Assembly (NCBI GenBank): GCA_900314855.1 | Contig: OMWZ01000018.1 | Location: 1 to 38,402 of the forward strand | Direction of reading: 5' to 3' | From: an uncultured Selenomonadales bacterium | GTDB taxonomy: Bacteria; Bacillota; Negativicutes; Acidaminococcales; Acidaminococcaceae | DNA length: 38,402 bases | Shown here: piece after piece, positions 16,727 through 22,886 of the stretch | Layout of the letters: each line of letters begins with the position of its first letter | Numbering within the stretch: position 1 is the stretch's first letter | Translations under genes and position numbers: made by a program | The notes under the pieces: generated by a model | The model's input: only the letters and a program-made list of their open reading frames with translations | Database searches by the model: none | Told to the model about the DNA's origin: nothing

Positions 16727-17590
16727 ATGAGTAAACCAAAAGCGCAAACCCAAGTGATTTTTCCGTTTGACAGCAACATCCGCTATCTACCTCTTGTCTA
16801 TCTTATCCCGGCAGACCAGATCGTCAGGTATCCTGCGCTGAATATACTGCCACGGTGTCTTTCTGAGATAGCAGCATCCGAACCGATGATGGACTTGCTC
16901 GACAGTGACGCTTTCTTGAAGGACATCATGGATGCCACCGCTGCTTTGGCTTTTCCGCACTTTGGCTTTGGCGGGTGGAAAGAACACTACACTGGCTACT
17001 GTCCAGTTTGGCGGCTCTCCTATGCGCTACCACTTTGGGCCAGCTTAATAGAGCAGGAATGTGGTTGGGGGTTGCAGCTTTTATTTCGCATGAAACCTGG
17101 AACACAAATTCCGTTCCCAGACGCCGATCAGGTAAGAGAATTATTTGCCCATGTGGTGAAGCGTGCGATTACGGAGCAGGGGTGGCAACCAATTTTGGAC
17201 ATCGTGCGAGAAATGCCCTGCGATGAAGATTTTGAAAAATGGGATACCAACGCTCGCAAAGACTTCCTCCGCAGGTGGTATCACACCCGCTCCAAGAAGG
17301 TACAGACCGTTTCACTGGAAGGAATGCTGGAAAACAGTGATGACGACAGTCCTATTTTCCATATTCCAGATCCAAGCCAAAATGTAGAGGAATATGTGAT
17401 CGCTAAGGACTTTGTGGAACGGTTTTTAAAGACCTTGCCCCTGAAAGATCGGCAGATTGTTGAACTGAGACAGGATGGATTTACTTACGAGGAAATTGCG
17501 GACAAGCTAGGGTATAAAAACCACAGCGGAGTTATCAAACGAGTGGAGGCGGTAAAAAAGAAACTTCAAAAGTACAGATGCAGCGTATGA
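16727..17590 (+). CDS. Sigma-70 region 4-containing regulator
   Basis: In this 287-residue protein the only recognisable domain is C-terminal, about residues 235-285: a sigma-70 region 4 helix-turn-helix (LPLKDRQIVELRQDGFTYEE followed by IADKLGYKNHSGVIKRVEAV). The first 200 residues match nothing I recognise. They are rich in aromatic residues and contain no visible sigma region 2, so it is unlikely to act as a complete sigma factor. It is the first rightward gene of the mobilization half and is closed by a terminator at 17592-17627. Similar region-4-only proteins regulate transfer genes in Tn916/Tn1549-type elements; the same role here is inferred. Confidence 0.7.
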   Translation: MSKPKAQTQVIFPFDSNIRYLPLVYLIPADQIVRYPALNILPRCLSEIAASEPMMDLLDSDAFLKDIMDATAALAFPHFGFGGWKEHYTGYCPVWRLSYALPLWASLIEQECGWGLQLLFRMKPGTQIPFPDADQVRELFAHVVKRAITEQGWQPILDIVREMPCDEDFEKWDTNARKDFLRRWYHTRSKKVQTVSLEGMLENSDDDSPIFHIPDPSQNVEEYVIAKDFVERFLKTLPLKDRQIVELRQDGFTYEEIADKLGYKNHSGVIKRVEAVKKKLQKYRCSV

Positions 17591-17591
17591 A

Positions 17592-17627
17592 AGCCACGCA
17601 GACCAGAAGGTTGAGCGTGGCTTTTTT
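17592..17627 (+). terminator. Terminator after the sigma-like gene
   Basis: Stem AGCCACGC (17592-17599)/GCGTGGCT (17615-17622) followed by a T6 tract, directly after the stop codon. Confidence 0.85.
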
Positions 17628-17732
17628 GCGCTCAAGCCGGATGAAAAGAGGTGAAAATTTCCCCGAATTTTTGAAAGATCGCCGTTGAATGAAGGATTGA
17701 CTGTTTTTGTGTCGGTTATTTTCTGGAGAGCG

Positions 17733-17778
17733 CGCCACCGTGAAGCGAACGGATTTCACGGTTTGGCGGGCTTTTTTT
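17733..17778 (+). terminator. Second intrinsic terminator or attenuator before the mob operon
   Basis: Stem CGCCACCGTGAA (17733-17744) pairs with TTCACGGTTTGGCG (17755-17768, with a small bulge) and is followed by T7. It lies about 80 nt before the small DNA-binding gene. With the terminator at 17592 it insulates the mobilization genes from the sigma-like gene, or attenuates read-through into them. No coding sequence is evident between 17628 and 17857. Confidence 0.8.
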
Positions 17779-17857
17779 CATTTCCGGCAAATCCCACACA
17801 AAACAGCGAAACCGAATATTGCTCTTTGTGGGGCAGACATGGAAAGGAGAGAGAACA

Positions 17858-18070
17858 ATGGGCATTCGAGAAGAAATCAAGTCCTATATCGTCCGTTCTG
17901 GCATGACCATGACAGAGGTGGTGGATAGGCTGTACGACGATTACGATTGGAGCCGCAGCGTCCCCAATCTATCTGGCAAATTGCGTCGGGGTTCCCTGCG
18001 ATACCAAGAAGCCGTGGAGCTTGCGGATGTGCTGGACTATGACATTGTCTGGGTCAAGCGTAAACGGTAA
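17858..18070 (+). CDS. Small HTH-like protein of the mobilization operon
   Basis: This 70-residue protein starts at the ATG at 17858, chosen because AAAGGAGA lies 8-10 nt upstream; a longer frame from 17819 has no such site. It is a compact all-helical protein resembling the DUF6471-type helix-turn-helix found in mobile elements: REEIKSYIVRSGMTMTEVVD at the start, then VPNLSGKLRRGSLRYQEAVE. A basic C-terminus (VWVKRKR) follows. It ends 9 nt before the relaxase start and is clearly co-transcribed with it. It is probably an oriT-binding accessory protein or a regulator of the relaxase; this role is inferred from position. Confidence 0.75.
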   Translation: MGIREEIKSYIVRSGMTMTEVVDRLYDDYDWSRSVPNLSGKLRRGSLRYQEAVELADVLDYDIVWVKRKR

Positions 18071-18079
18071 GGAGGTACA

Positions 18080-19036
18080 ATGGCACAAAAAGCACAGCAC
18101 GCAATTTTACGCTTTGCCAAACACAAGGCGGGGCCGGCAGGGGCATTGGAAGCCCACCACGAGCGCACAAAGGAGAAGTACGCCAGCAATCCCGATATTG
18201 ACATCAGTAAAAGCAAGGACAATTTTCACATTATTCAGCCTACACAGAAGTACCGAAAGGAAATTGACACTCGCATCAAGGCGGCGGGGTGCCGCACCAG
18301 GAAGGACAGCACTATGTTTGTGGACACGCTGATTACTGCCAGCCCGGAGTTCTTCACAGGCCGAAGCAAGAAAGAAGTACAAGCCTACTTTACGGAGGCG
18401 GTGGCTTTCATGGAGAAGAAGGTGGGCCGGGGTAACATCTTTTCCGCTGTGGTACACATGGACGAGAAAACACCTCACCTCCACCTGTGCTTTACTCCCA
18501 TCACAGAGGACGGGCGGCTGTCTGCAAAGGAGATTTTGGGCAATCGGGCAAAGCTATCCCAATGGCAGGACGAGTTTCACGCCCACATGAAAAAGGCGTT
18601 CCCCGTCCTCAAACGAGGCGAGAGCGCCCTTATTACCAAACGCAAGCATATTCCCACATGGCTGTTCAAGCAGTCCATAGACCTGACCCGCCAGCAGCAG
18701 GCCATTGAGAAGGCGGTGTCCGAAATCGGAGTGATGAACGCCGGGAAGAAGCGAGACGAGATTTTGGAGATGGTGGGGCCGTACTTTACTCGACTGGAAA
18801 AACACTTGGGACAGATGAAAAAGTATCAGGCTACCATTGATTATCTGACTCAGGAAAATGCAGGTCTGCGGGAAAAGGTCAACGACGAAAAGAGCATCCA
18901 GAAGAAGATGGAGGTGTTGACACTGAAAAAGGAAAACGAGCGGCTGCGGCGTTTTGTGGACAGTATTCCCCCGGAAGTGCGTCGGGTACTCCGAGAGCAG
19001 CAGCGCCAGCAGAGACCTAAAGATCACGAGCTGTAA
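18080..19036 (+). CDS. MOBV (Mob/Pre) family relaxase
   Basis: This 318-residue plasmid-mobilization relaxase nicks oriT and pilots the single strand into the helper's conjugation channel. The N-terminal relaxase domain shows HHERTKEKYASNPDIDISKS (26-45, motif I region) and the metal-binding HUH-type motif HMDEKTPHLH (126-135). From about 200 to 318 it is a long Glu/Lys/Arg-rich coiled coil, ending in a polar tail. It is shorter than many MOBV relaxases (400-500 residues), mainly in the C-terminal part. AAGGAGG precedes the ATG closely. No type IV coupling protein or channel genes accompany it. The oriT-like sequence lies at 10682-10744, about 7.3 kb away on the linear map. Confidence 0.93.
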   Translation: MAQKAQHAILRFAKHKAGPAGALEAHHERTKEKYASNPDIDISKSKDNFHIIQPTQKYRKEIDTRIKAAGCRTRKDSTMFVDTLITASPEFFTGRSKKEVQAYFTEAVAFMEKKVGRGNIFSAVVHMDEKTPHLHLCFTPITEDGRLSAKEILGNRAKLSQWQDEFHAHMKKAFPVLKRGESALITKRKHIPTWLFKQSIDLTRQQQAIEKAVSEIGVMNAGKKRDEILEMVGPYFTRLEKHLGQMKKYQATIDYLTQENAGLREKVNDEKSIQKKMEVLTLKKENERLRRFVDSIPPEVRRVLREQQRQQRPKDHEL

Positions 19037-19064
19037 ACCATCTTTGAGAAACACGGAGGTACAT

Positions 19065-19229
19065 TTGGGTAGAAGAAAAAAGCTGATTAACAACACCGAT
19101 ATTCCCCAGCACCAGATCGAAGCGATAGCCCGCTGCATCCTGCCGGACATCCTCGCTTTCTACGAGAGCGAGGAAGGGCAGCGGGAGTTTTCTGAATGGA
19201 AGAAGCAGAGAGAAATGGAGAAGCAATAG
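19065..19229 (+). CDS. Small element protein of unknown function (54 aa)
   Basis: This 54-residue charged protein begins with a TTG codon at 19065, four nt after GGAGGT (19055-19060); no in-frame ATG follows. The sequence starts GRRKKLINNTDIPQHQIEA and is largely helical, with an acidic centre and an EWKKQREMEKQ end. It follows the relaxase stop by 28 nt and precedes the operon terminator, so it is the last gene of the mobilization operon. I do not recognise a function; small proteins of this type often trail relaxase genes in Bacillota elements. The non-ATG start is the main uncertainty. Confidence 0.6.
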   Translation: MGRRKKLINNTDIPQHQIEAIARCILPDILAFYESEEGQREFSEWKKQREMEKQ

Positions 19230-19257
19230 GCAAAAACAGAATAAGGGCATAGCAAAA

Positions 19258-19298
19258 GCGGGGTGTCATCCGAAAATGGTGACACCCCGCCTTTTTTT
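19258..19298 (+). terminator. Strong terminator of the mobilization operon
   Basis: An 11-bp perfect stem GCGGGGTGTCA (19258-19268)/TGACACCCCGC (19280-19290) is followed by C and T7. On the opposite strand the stop codon that would end the recombinase frame in the excised circle (19266-19268) falls inside this hairpin. Confidence 0.92.
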
Positions 19299-19407
19299 GC
19301 GTTTATATGGATTTCTTCTTTTTCCGTGGGCCTCTTGGCTTGGAAGTGGGCTTGCGCTCCACGCCGTTGCGGAAATGGGTGGTTTCATAGCGGTCAAAGA
19401 AAACAAT
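19299..19407 (-). other. Right-end segment of the element with open basic frame
   Basis: Between the terminator and the right att core lie two open minus-strand frames without start codons of their own. One encodes a basic tail ending ERKPTSKPRGPRKKKKSI (stop at 19303-19305). The other is the frame that the recombinase would enter in the excised circle. Both depend on what is joined across the att site. Neither is a confident gene by itself. Confidence 0.35.
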
Positions 19408-19418
19408 AAATCCGAACC
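19408..19418. repeat. attR core (direct repeat copy 2)
   Basis: AAATCCGAACC, identical to 7917-7927. On the minus strand the core is followed on the element side by ATTGTTTTCT, giving the second arm (TGTTTTCT) of the reconstructed attP inverted repeat. Confidence 0.75.
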
Positions 19419-19446
19419 CATCACCGATTGGAAATAGGTTCGGATT
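19409..19446 (-). terminator. Hairpin after tRNA-Leu overlapping the att core
   Basis: On the minus strand, 9 nt after the tRNA CCA end, AATCCGAACC and GGTTCGGATT (10 of 10 bases) form the outer stem of a roughly 17-bp hairpin with the loop AATC. It is followed by T-rich element sequence (TTATTGTTTTCTTT). One arm is the att core, so the T-rich tail was supplied by the inserted element. It probably terminates the tRNA transcript in the integrated state. Confidence 0.65.
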
Positions 19447-19455
19447 ATATTGGTT

Positions 19456-19542
19456 TGGTGCCGCTGGCCGGAGTCGAACCGGCACGTCTTTTGGGACGGC
19501 AGATTTTGAGTCTGCTGCGTCTGCCAATTCCGCCACAGCGGC
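19456..19542 (-). tRNA. tRNA-Leu (anticodon CAA)
   Basis: An 87-nt class II tRNA with encoded CCA (19456-19458). Acceptor stem arms GCCGCTG (5' end, 19542-19536) and CAGCGGC (19466-19460) pair perfectly, with discriminator A. The anticodon loop is CTCAAAA, giving CAA at 19506-19508, and the T-arm contains GGTTCGACTCC. A long variable arm (CGTCCCAAAAGACG) marks it as leucine. It has its own consensus promoter and is intact despite the element inserted 38 nt downstream. Confidence 0.96.
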
Positions 19543-19555
19543 ATATAACGGTATC

Positions 19556-19584
19556 ATATTACCACAGGGGCAACCCTTTGTCAA
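19556..19584 (-). promoter_or_regulatory. Promoter of tRNA-Leu
   Basis: Minus strand TTGACA (19579-19584), a 17-nt spacer and TAATAT (19556-19561), about 14 nt before the tRNA 5' end. The -35 box overlaps the stop codon of the membrane protein gene. Confidence 0.8.
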
Positions 19585-20126
19585 CGCGCTTCGCCGATTT
19601 TGCCGCGCAGCCGCCGCCACAGGAACAGGCCCGCCGCCAGGCCCAGGGCCGCCGTTGTCCACTGGGGAAGGGCCATGGTCAGCAGCAGGGCCTGCCGAAG
19701 GCCCGCCGGCAGGTGGAACAAAGACGCCGCCAGGCCCGTGCCGCCCCACAGCACGAGGGCTTTCAACAGGGGCGGCCAGACATACTTCCAGCCTGCCGCC
19801 TGATGGACGGCCAGACAATACGCCAGATTTCCCGCGAAAATGACCGGCACGAGGGGCCAAAAGGCCAAATGCCCCTGCACGTAGGCAAAGACCGGCAGGA
19901 GCAGGCACGAAACCGCCGTCAGTTTCAGGGAACTGCTCCAGACAGACAGGCACAGGCACAGATTGACCACCATACCGATCAACAGCAGGGACACCACCGG
20001 TGGCAGCGGCAGCACCAGACGAATCCACTGCACCAGGGCCGCGATGGCCAACAGGATCGCCGCCCTCGCCAAATCCCGCGCCTGACGGGATTGTTTCCGA
20101 TTCCTATCCACGGACATCCGCCTCAT
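19581..20126 (-). CDS. Small integral membrane protein (ECF S-component-like)
   Basis: This protein of about 181 residues has five or six hydrophobic segments after a basic N-terminus (RRMSVDRNRKQSRQARDLAR). Size and the pattern with LPLPPVVSLLLIGMVVNLCL early in the membrane part resemble small substrate-binding (S) components of ECF vitamin transporters. No diagnostic motif is visible, so this is only a suggestion. I start it at the ATG at 20124-20126, which overlaps the aminotransferase stop as ATGA; the longer frame to 20276 lies inside the aminotransferase gene and has no support. It ends over the tRNA-Leu promoter. Confidence 0.6.
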   Translation of the reverse strand: MRRMSVDRNRKQSRQARDLARAAILLAIAALVQWIRLVLPLPPVVSLLLIGMVVNLCLCLSVWSSSLKLTAVSCLLLPVFAYVQGHLAFWPLVPVIFAGNLAYCLAVHQAAGWKYVWPPLLKALVLWGGTGLAASLFHLPAGLRQALLLTMALPQWTTAALGLAAGLFLWRRLRGKIGEAR

Positions 20127-21001
20127 TCCGCATCCGTTTTCGGCTTCGTCGTTTCCGCGCGGATGTAGTCTTCCAGGGCCTGCTGCAGCTTCCGGGTCAC
20201 CGCGCCGGGCTTGCCGTCCCCAATCGCGCGGCGGTCCAGCTTCGTGACCGGCAGGATTTCGCAGCGCGGGCCGCAAAGGAACGCTTCTTCCGCCTTCAAG
20301 GCGAACTCCTTCGTAAAGGATTTCTGGATGACCTGCATATCCAGTTCTTTGGCCAGGACGTCCCGGATCAGGTTACGCGTCAAATTTTCGTGGACCTCTT
20401 TATCCGGCGCCGTCCAGAGCATCTCGTCCTTGACGAGGAGGAAGGCGGAATCGGTAGCTTCCGTAATACGGTCGTCCTTGACGAAGAGGGCGTCGTAGCA
20501 GCGGCCCACGGAGGCCGTGTGCTTCGCCATGATTTCATCCAGGCGGTTCAGGACGTTGAAGCGGCGGGCTTCCTGCCGTTCGTCGGGCACGGTCATCAGG
20601 TTGACGCCTTCCGCCCGGCGGGCCGCCAGGGCCTGCCGGTCCACGGGGACAATCTGCATGATCATCTGGGGCCGGCATTGTTCGGGGAAATCCAACTCAT
20701 ACGGGCCGGCGCCGCGCGTGATCTGCGTGTAAATCTCCCCGTCCTGCAGTTCCGTGTACGACGCGAAATCTTCCAGCAGCTCCGCCAATTCCGCCACCGT
20801 ATTGACCACGGGGATGCGCAGCTGGATCACATTGCGGAACAAATTCTCCATGTGCTTTTCCGCGTCCAGGGGACGGCCGTTGTAGACCGGCGTGATTTCA
20901 AACACGCCGTCGCCGAACATAAACCCCCGGTCAAAGGGGCTGATTCGGGCCTCCTCCCGCTCCACAATGATTCCGTTTACCATGATCAAATTATCCTTCA
21001 C
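20123..21001 (-). CDS. Class IV PLP aminotransferase homologue lacking the catalytic lysine
   Basis: This 292-residue protein has the fold-type IV pattern of D-amino-acid and branched-chain aminotransferases: VNGIIVEREEARISPFDRGF at the start, FGDGVFE, ITRGAG, TEATDSAFLLV, and the C-terminal EEAFLCGPRCEILPVTKLD. The Schiff-base lysine normally lies in a segment like IKSLNLL..NVLAK; here the aligned segment is RFNVLNRLDEIMAK, with Asn (codon AAC near 20559) in its place. It probably cannot transaminate by the usual mechanism and may be a pseudoenzyme or have another role. It lies between the thioesterase and the membrane protein in one minus-strand operon, coupled to the latter by ATGA. Confidence 0.8.
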   Translation of the reverse strand: MKDNLIMVNGIIVEREEARISPFDRGFMFGDGVFEITPVYNGRPLDAEKHMENLFRNVIQLRIPVVNTVAELAELLEDFASYTELQDGEIYTQITRGAGPYELDFPEQCRPQMIMQIVPVDRQALAARRAEGVNLMTVPDERQEARRFNVLNRLDEIMAKHTASVGRCYDALFVKDDRITEATDSAFLLVKDEMLWTAPDKEVHENLTRNLIRDVLAKELDMQVIQKSFTKEFALKAEEAFLCGPRCEILPVTKLDRRAIGDGKPGAVTRKLQQALEDYIRAETTKPKTDAE

Positions 21002-21016
21002 GTTACTTCCTCCCTA

Positions 21017-21535
21017 TTACCATTTAGCGGGAATGCCTTCAAATTTCCCGATGTTCATCATGACGGACAGCATGGTCGCCAACAACGTCCCGTCCTCGTC
21101 CGTGATACGGCTTTCGATATCCATGGTCGTCCGCCCGTGGTGGGCCACCTTGCTCCGCACATAGATCCGCGTGCCCGCCACCGGGGTGTGGACGAAATTC
21201 ATCGACGACATGACCGTCACGACCCGTTCGCCCATGGAAGCGCCCGTCACGCCCAGGACGGTATCGGCCAGGGCCGACAGGAAATCTGTTCCCACATGGA
21301 CGCCATCCGACGAGTGCCGTTCCGGATCTGTCTTCATGCTGACGACACAATGGCCGCAGTGGATTTCCTCCAAATATACTGGAAAGCAACGGTTCATAAA
21401 ACAATTGTGGGCGTACACTTCCCGGATCCGGGCCGGGCAATCCGTATAATAGCCTGTCTTCGGGTCCCTGGCGATCCGTGACGGAATCACGGGATCCTTC
21501 GGGTAACATTCCTGTCGCTCTGCTTTTGTTTCCAC
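21017..21535 (-). CDS. Hotdog-fold thioesterase family protein
   Basis: This 172-residue protein has a single hotdog domain (about 40-165) like PaaI/YbgC-type acyl-CoA thioesterases: FLSALADTVLGVTGASMGER at the hotdog helix, then TVMSSMNFVHTPVAGTRIYV and a final strand region HHGRTTMDIESRITDEDGTL. The N-terminal 40 residues are polar. The start codon is GTG at 21533-21535, preceded by GGGAGGAAC. It is first in the operon with the aminotransferase homologue and the membrane protein, driven by a consensus promoter. The acyl substrate is unknown. Confidence 0.8.
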   Translation of the reverse strand: METKAERQECYPKDPVIPSRIARDPKTGYYTDCPARIREVYAHNCFMNRCFPVYLEEIHCGHCVVSMKTDPERHSSDGVHVGTDFLSALADTVLGVTGASMGERVVTVMSSMNFVHTPVAGTRIYVRSKVAHHGRTTMDIESRITDEDGTLLATMLSVMMNIGKFEGIPAKW

Positions 21536-21587
21536 GACTCGTTCCTCCCTGTCTTCCCCGCCTTGTTTTGTATAGTTACACGGTTAA

Positions 21588-21616
21588 ATTTTAGACTGCC
21601 AAGACTTTTTTGTCAA
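21588..21616 (-). promoter_or_regulatory. Promoter of the thioesterase operon
   Basis: Minus strand TTGACA (21611-21616), a 17-nt spacer and TAAAAT (21588-21593), 53 nt before the GTG start. The rest of the divergent intergenic region must also hold the PAP2 promoter, which I cannot place confidently. Confidence 0.75.
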
Positions 21617-21719
21617 TTTGTGTTAAAATGGCAGGAAAGTTTCCAATCAATCCTAAAGAACCCTAAAGAAAGTGGAAACCAAGTATAACCATTCCTTTTC
21701 CCGAAAGGAGATTTTTCCT

Positions 21720-22457
21720 GTGACCTCTAAACGCCTTCTTGCCATCATGGGGCTGAACATCTTGGGAGCCGCCCTCTTCCTGAGCTGGTTTCTGCTTCCC
21801 CAGCACGGCTTCTGGTTCTCCCTGGACCGGGACATCTTTTACTTTTTCAATAACCTCATCGCCGAAAGCAAGGCCTTTCTGTATCTCGTGGCCGTTACCA
21901 ATTTCCGCGCCTTCGACACGGTCGCCTTTATCTTCATGGCGGCCATCCTCTTCGCCTACTTCCGCGAAGAAGACGCGCCGGGCAAGCGCCGCCTGTTCGC
22001 CATGGGCATTGCCATGCTCCTCAGTGTGGTCCTCGTCAAACTCGTGGACAATCGCCTCGGCATCGACCGTCTCAGCGCGTCCGCGTACTTCGCCAGTCTC
22101 CACGAACCGGTCCATTTTGTCAGTAAAATGACCGGCTGGACCATCAAAGACCGGTCCGCCCGCAGCTTTCCCGGCGACCATGGCATGTGCCTCCTGATTT
22201 TCACGGCTTTTATGGGCCGCTATCTGGGCCACAAGGCCTTCCTGTCCGGCCTCGCCGTATTCTTTGTCTTTTCCCTGCCACGCATCATGTCCGGCGCCCA
22301 CTGGTTCACGGACGTCGCCGTTGGATCCCTGTCCATCGTTCTCGTCACCATGAGCTGGGTCCTCCTGACGCCCCTGTCCGATAAAGTCATCGCCTGGCTG
22401 GAACCGAAACTGCCCCTGAAATTCTTCGAAAAAATCGATACGCTCATTCACCCCTAA
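21720..22457 (+). CDS. PAP2-family phosphatase/phosphotransferase
   Basis: This 245-residue integral membrane protein has about six hydrophobic segments. The phosphatase signature is present: RSARSFPGDHG (motif 2, His as acid/base) and PRIMSGAHWFTDV (motif 3, SRxxxxxHxxxD-like, His as nucleophile); motif 1 is degenerate (KLVDNRLGIDRLS). The FPGDHG form resembles LpxT/LpxE-like lipid A or undecaprenyl-pyrophosphate phosphatases, which would suit a diderm organism; substrate is inference. I start at GTG 21720 because AAAGGAG lies 9 nt before it; the longer frame from 21672 has no such site. The next gene follows 13 nt later. Confidence 0.82.
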   Translation: MTSKRLLAIMGLNILGAALFLSWFLLPQHGFWFSLDRDIFYFFNNLIAESKAFLYLVAVTNFRAFDTVAFIFMAAILFAYFREEDAPGKRRLFAMGIAMLLSVVLVKLVDNRLGIDRLSASAYFASLHEPVHFVSKMTGWTIKDRSARSFPGDHGMCLLIFTAFMGRYLGHKAFLSGLAVFFVFSLPRIMSGAHWFTDVAVGSLSIVLVTMSWVLLTPLSDKVIAWLEPKLPLKFFEKIDTLIHP

Positions 22458-22470
22458 GGAGATGTCCCCT

Positions 22471-22710
22471 ATGAACATGTACATAAACGCGCAGCCCCTC
22501 CCAGCGCTTCCATCCTTTCCGGTTCCGCCGCCCCGCCGGGCCGACGACGGCCACGGCGACTACAACCGCAGCTACGACCCGGGCTACGATGGCTTCGACT
22601 ACGCCGACTACTCCACGGACCGCGAAGACGACAATTTCCGCACTCGGCAGAAAAAGAAACGGAAAACAAAAAAAGAAATCATCGACGACATCCTCAGCCG
22701 CTGGGACTGA
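22471..22710 (+). CDS. Small unknown protein, Pro/Tyr/Asp-rich with basic tail
   Basis: This 79-residue protein starts at the ATG at 22471, 7 nt after AAGGAGA; an ATG at 22462 directly abuts the Shine-Dalgarno and is unlikely. The N-terminal third is proline-rich (LPSFPVPPPRR), the middle is repetitive in Tyr/Asp/Gly (YDPGYDGFDYADY), and the end is strongly basic (RQKKKRKTKKEIIDDILSRW). There is no signal peptide or membrane segment. I do not recognise a family. It is co-transcribed with the PAP2 gene and ends before a bidirectional terminator. Confidence 0.6.
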   Translation: MNMYINAQPLPALPSFPVPPPRRADDGHGDYNRSYDPGYDGFDYADYSTDREDDNFRTRQKKKRKTKKEIIDDILSRWD

Positions 22711-22739
22711 CCCTGTAAATGCGGAAAATCCATTTTTAG

Positions 22740-22775
22740 TACGTGTCGAAAAAATACGTATAAAAACGACACGTA
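22740..22775 (+). other. Inverted repeat of unknown role
   Basis: TACGTGTCG (22740-22748) pairs with CGACACGTA (22767-22775) around an A-rich 18-nt loop. It could be a first weak terminator or a protein-binding site. The stretch 22711-22818 holds nothing else I can recognise. Confidence 0.4.
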
Positions 22776-22818
22776 TCAAATTATCCATTTTACGAAAACA
22801 CAGTCCTTCCCTACGCAA

Positions 22819-22850
22819 AAAGAACCCCAGGCAAGCGCCTGGGGTTCTTT
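22819..22850. terminator. Bidirectional terminator between PAP2 operon and ileS
   Basis: A perfect 14-bp stem AAAGAACCCCAGGC (22819-22832)/GCCTGGGGTTCTTT (22837-22850) with loop AAGC has T-rich tails on both strands, serving the convergent transcripts. Confidence 0.92.
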
Positions 22851-22886
22851 TCTTTGTACCCGTTAGGTCCGTTCCCTGCCCCGGGG

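Larger units (their letters stand above)
7917..19418. mobile_element. Integrative mobilizable element, 11,491-bp unit
   Basis: The boundaries are the 11-bp direct repeat AAATCCGAACC at 7917-7927 and 19408-19418, a repeat period of 11,491 bp. Joining the two inner ends in silico gives an attP whose core is flanked by a perfect 8-bp inverted repeat (AGAAAACA and TGTTTTCT), as expected for a large serine recombinase. The target is just beyond the 3' end of tRNA-Leu. The element encodes an XRE-HEPN-recombinase operon, a MOBV oriT, a GHKL-TIR/restriction-modification operon, a sigma-like regulator and a MOBV relaxase. It has no coupling protein or conjugation channel, so a helper is needed. The cargo is clearly AT-richer than the flanks. 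Confidence 0.8.

Noticed and set aside
19303..20028. Minus-strand open frame of 241 codons spanning the membrane protein gene, tRNA-Leu and the element's right end
   Set aside because: It crosses a tRNA gene and an attachment site and its first two thirds are a shadow of the membrane protein gene. Only its element-side tail is noted separately.
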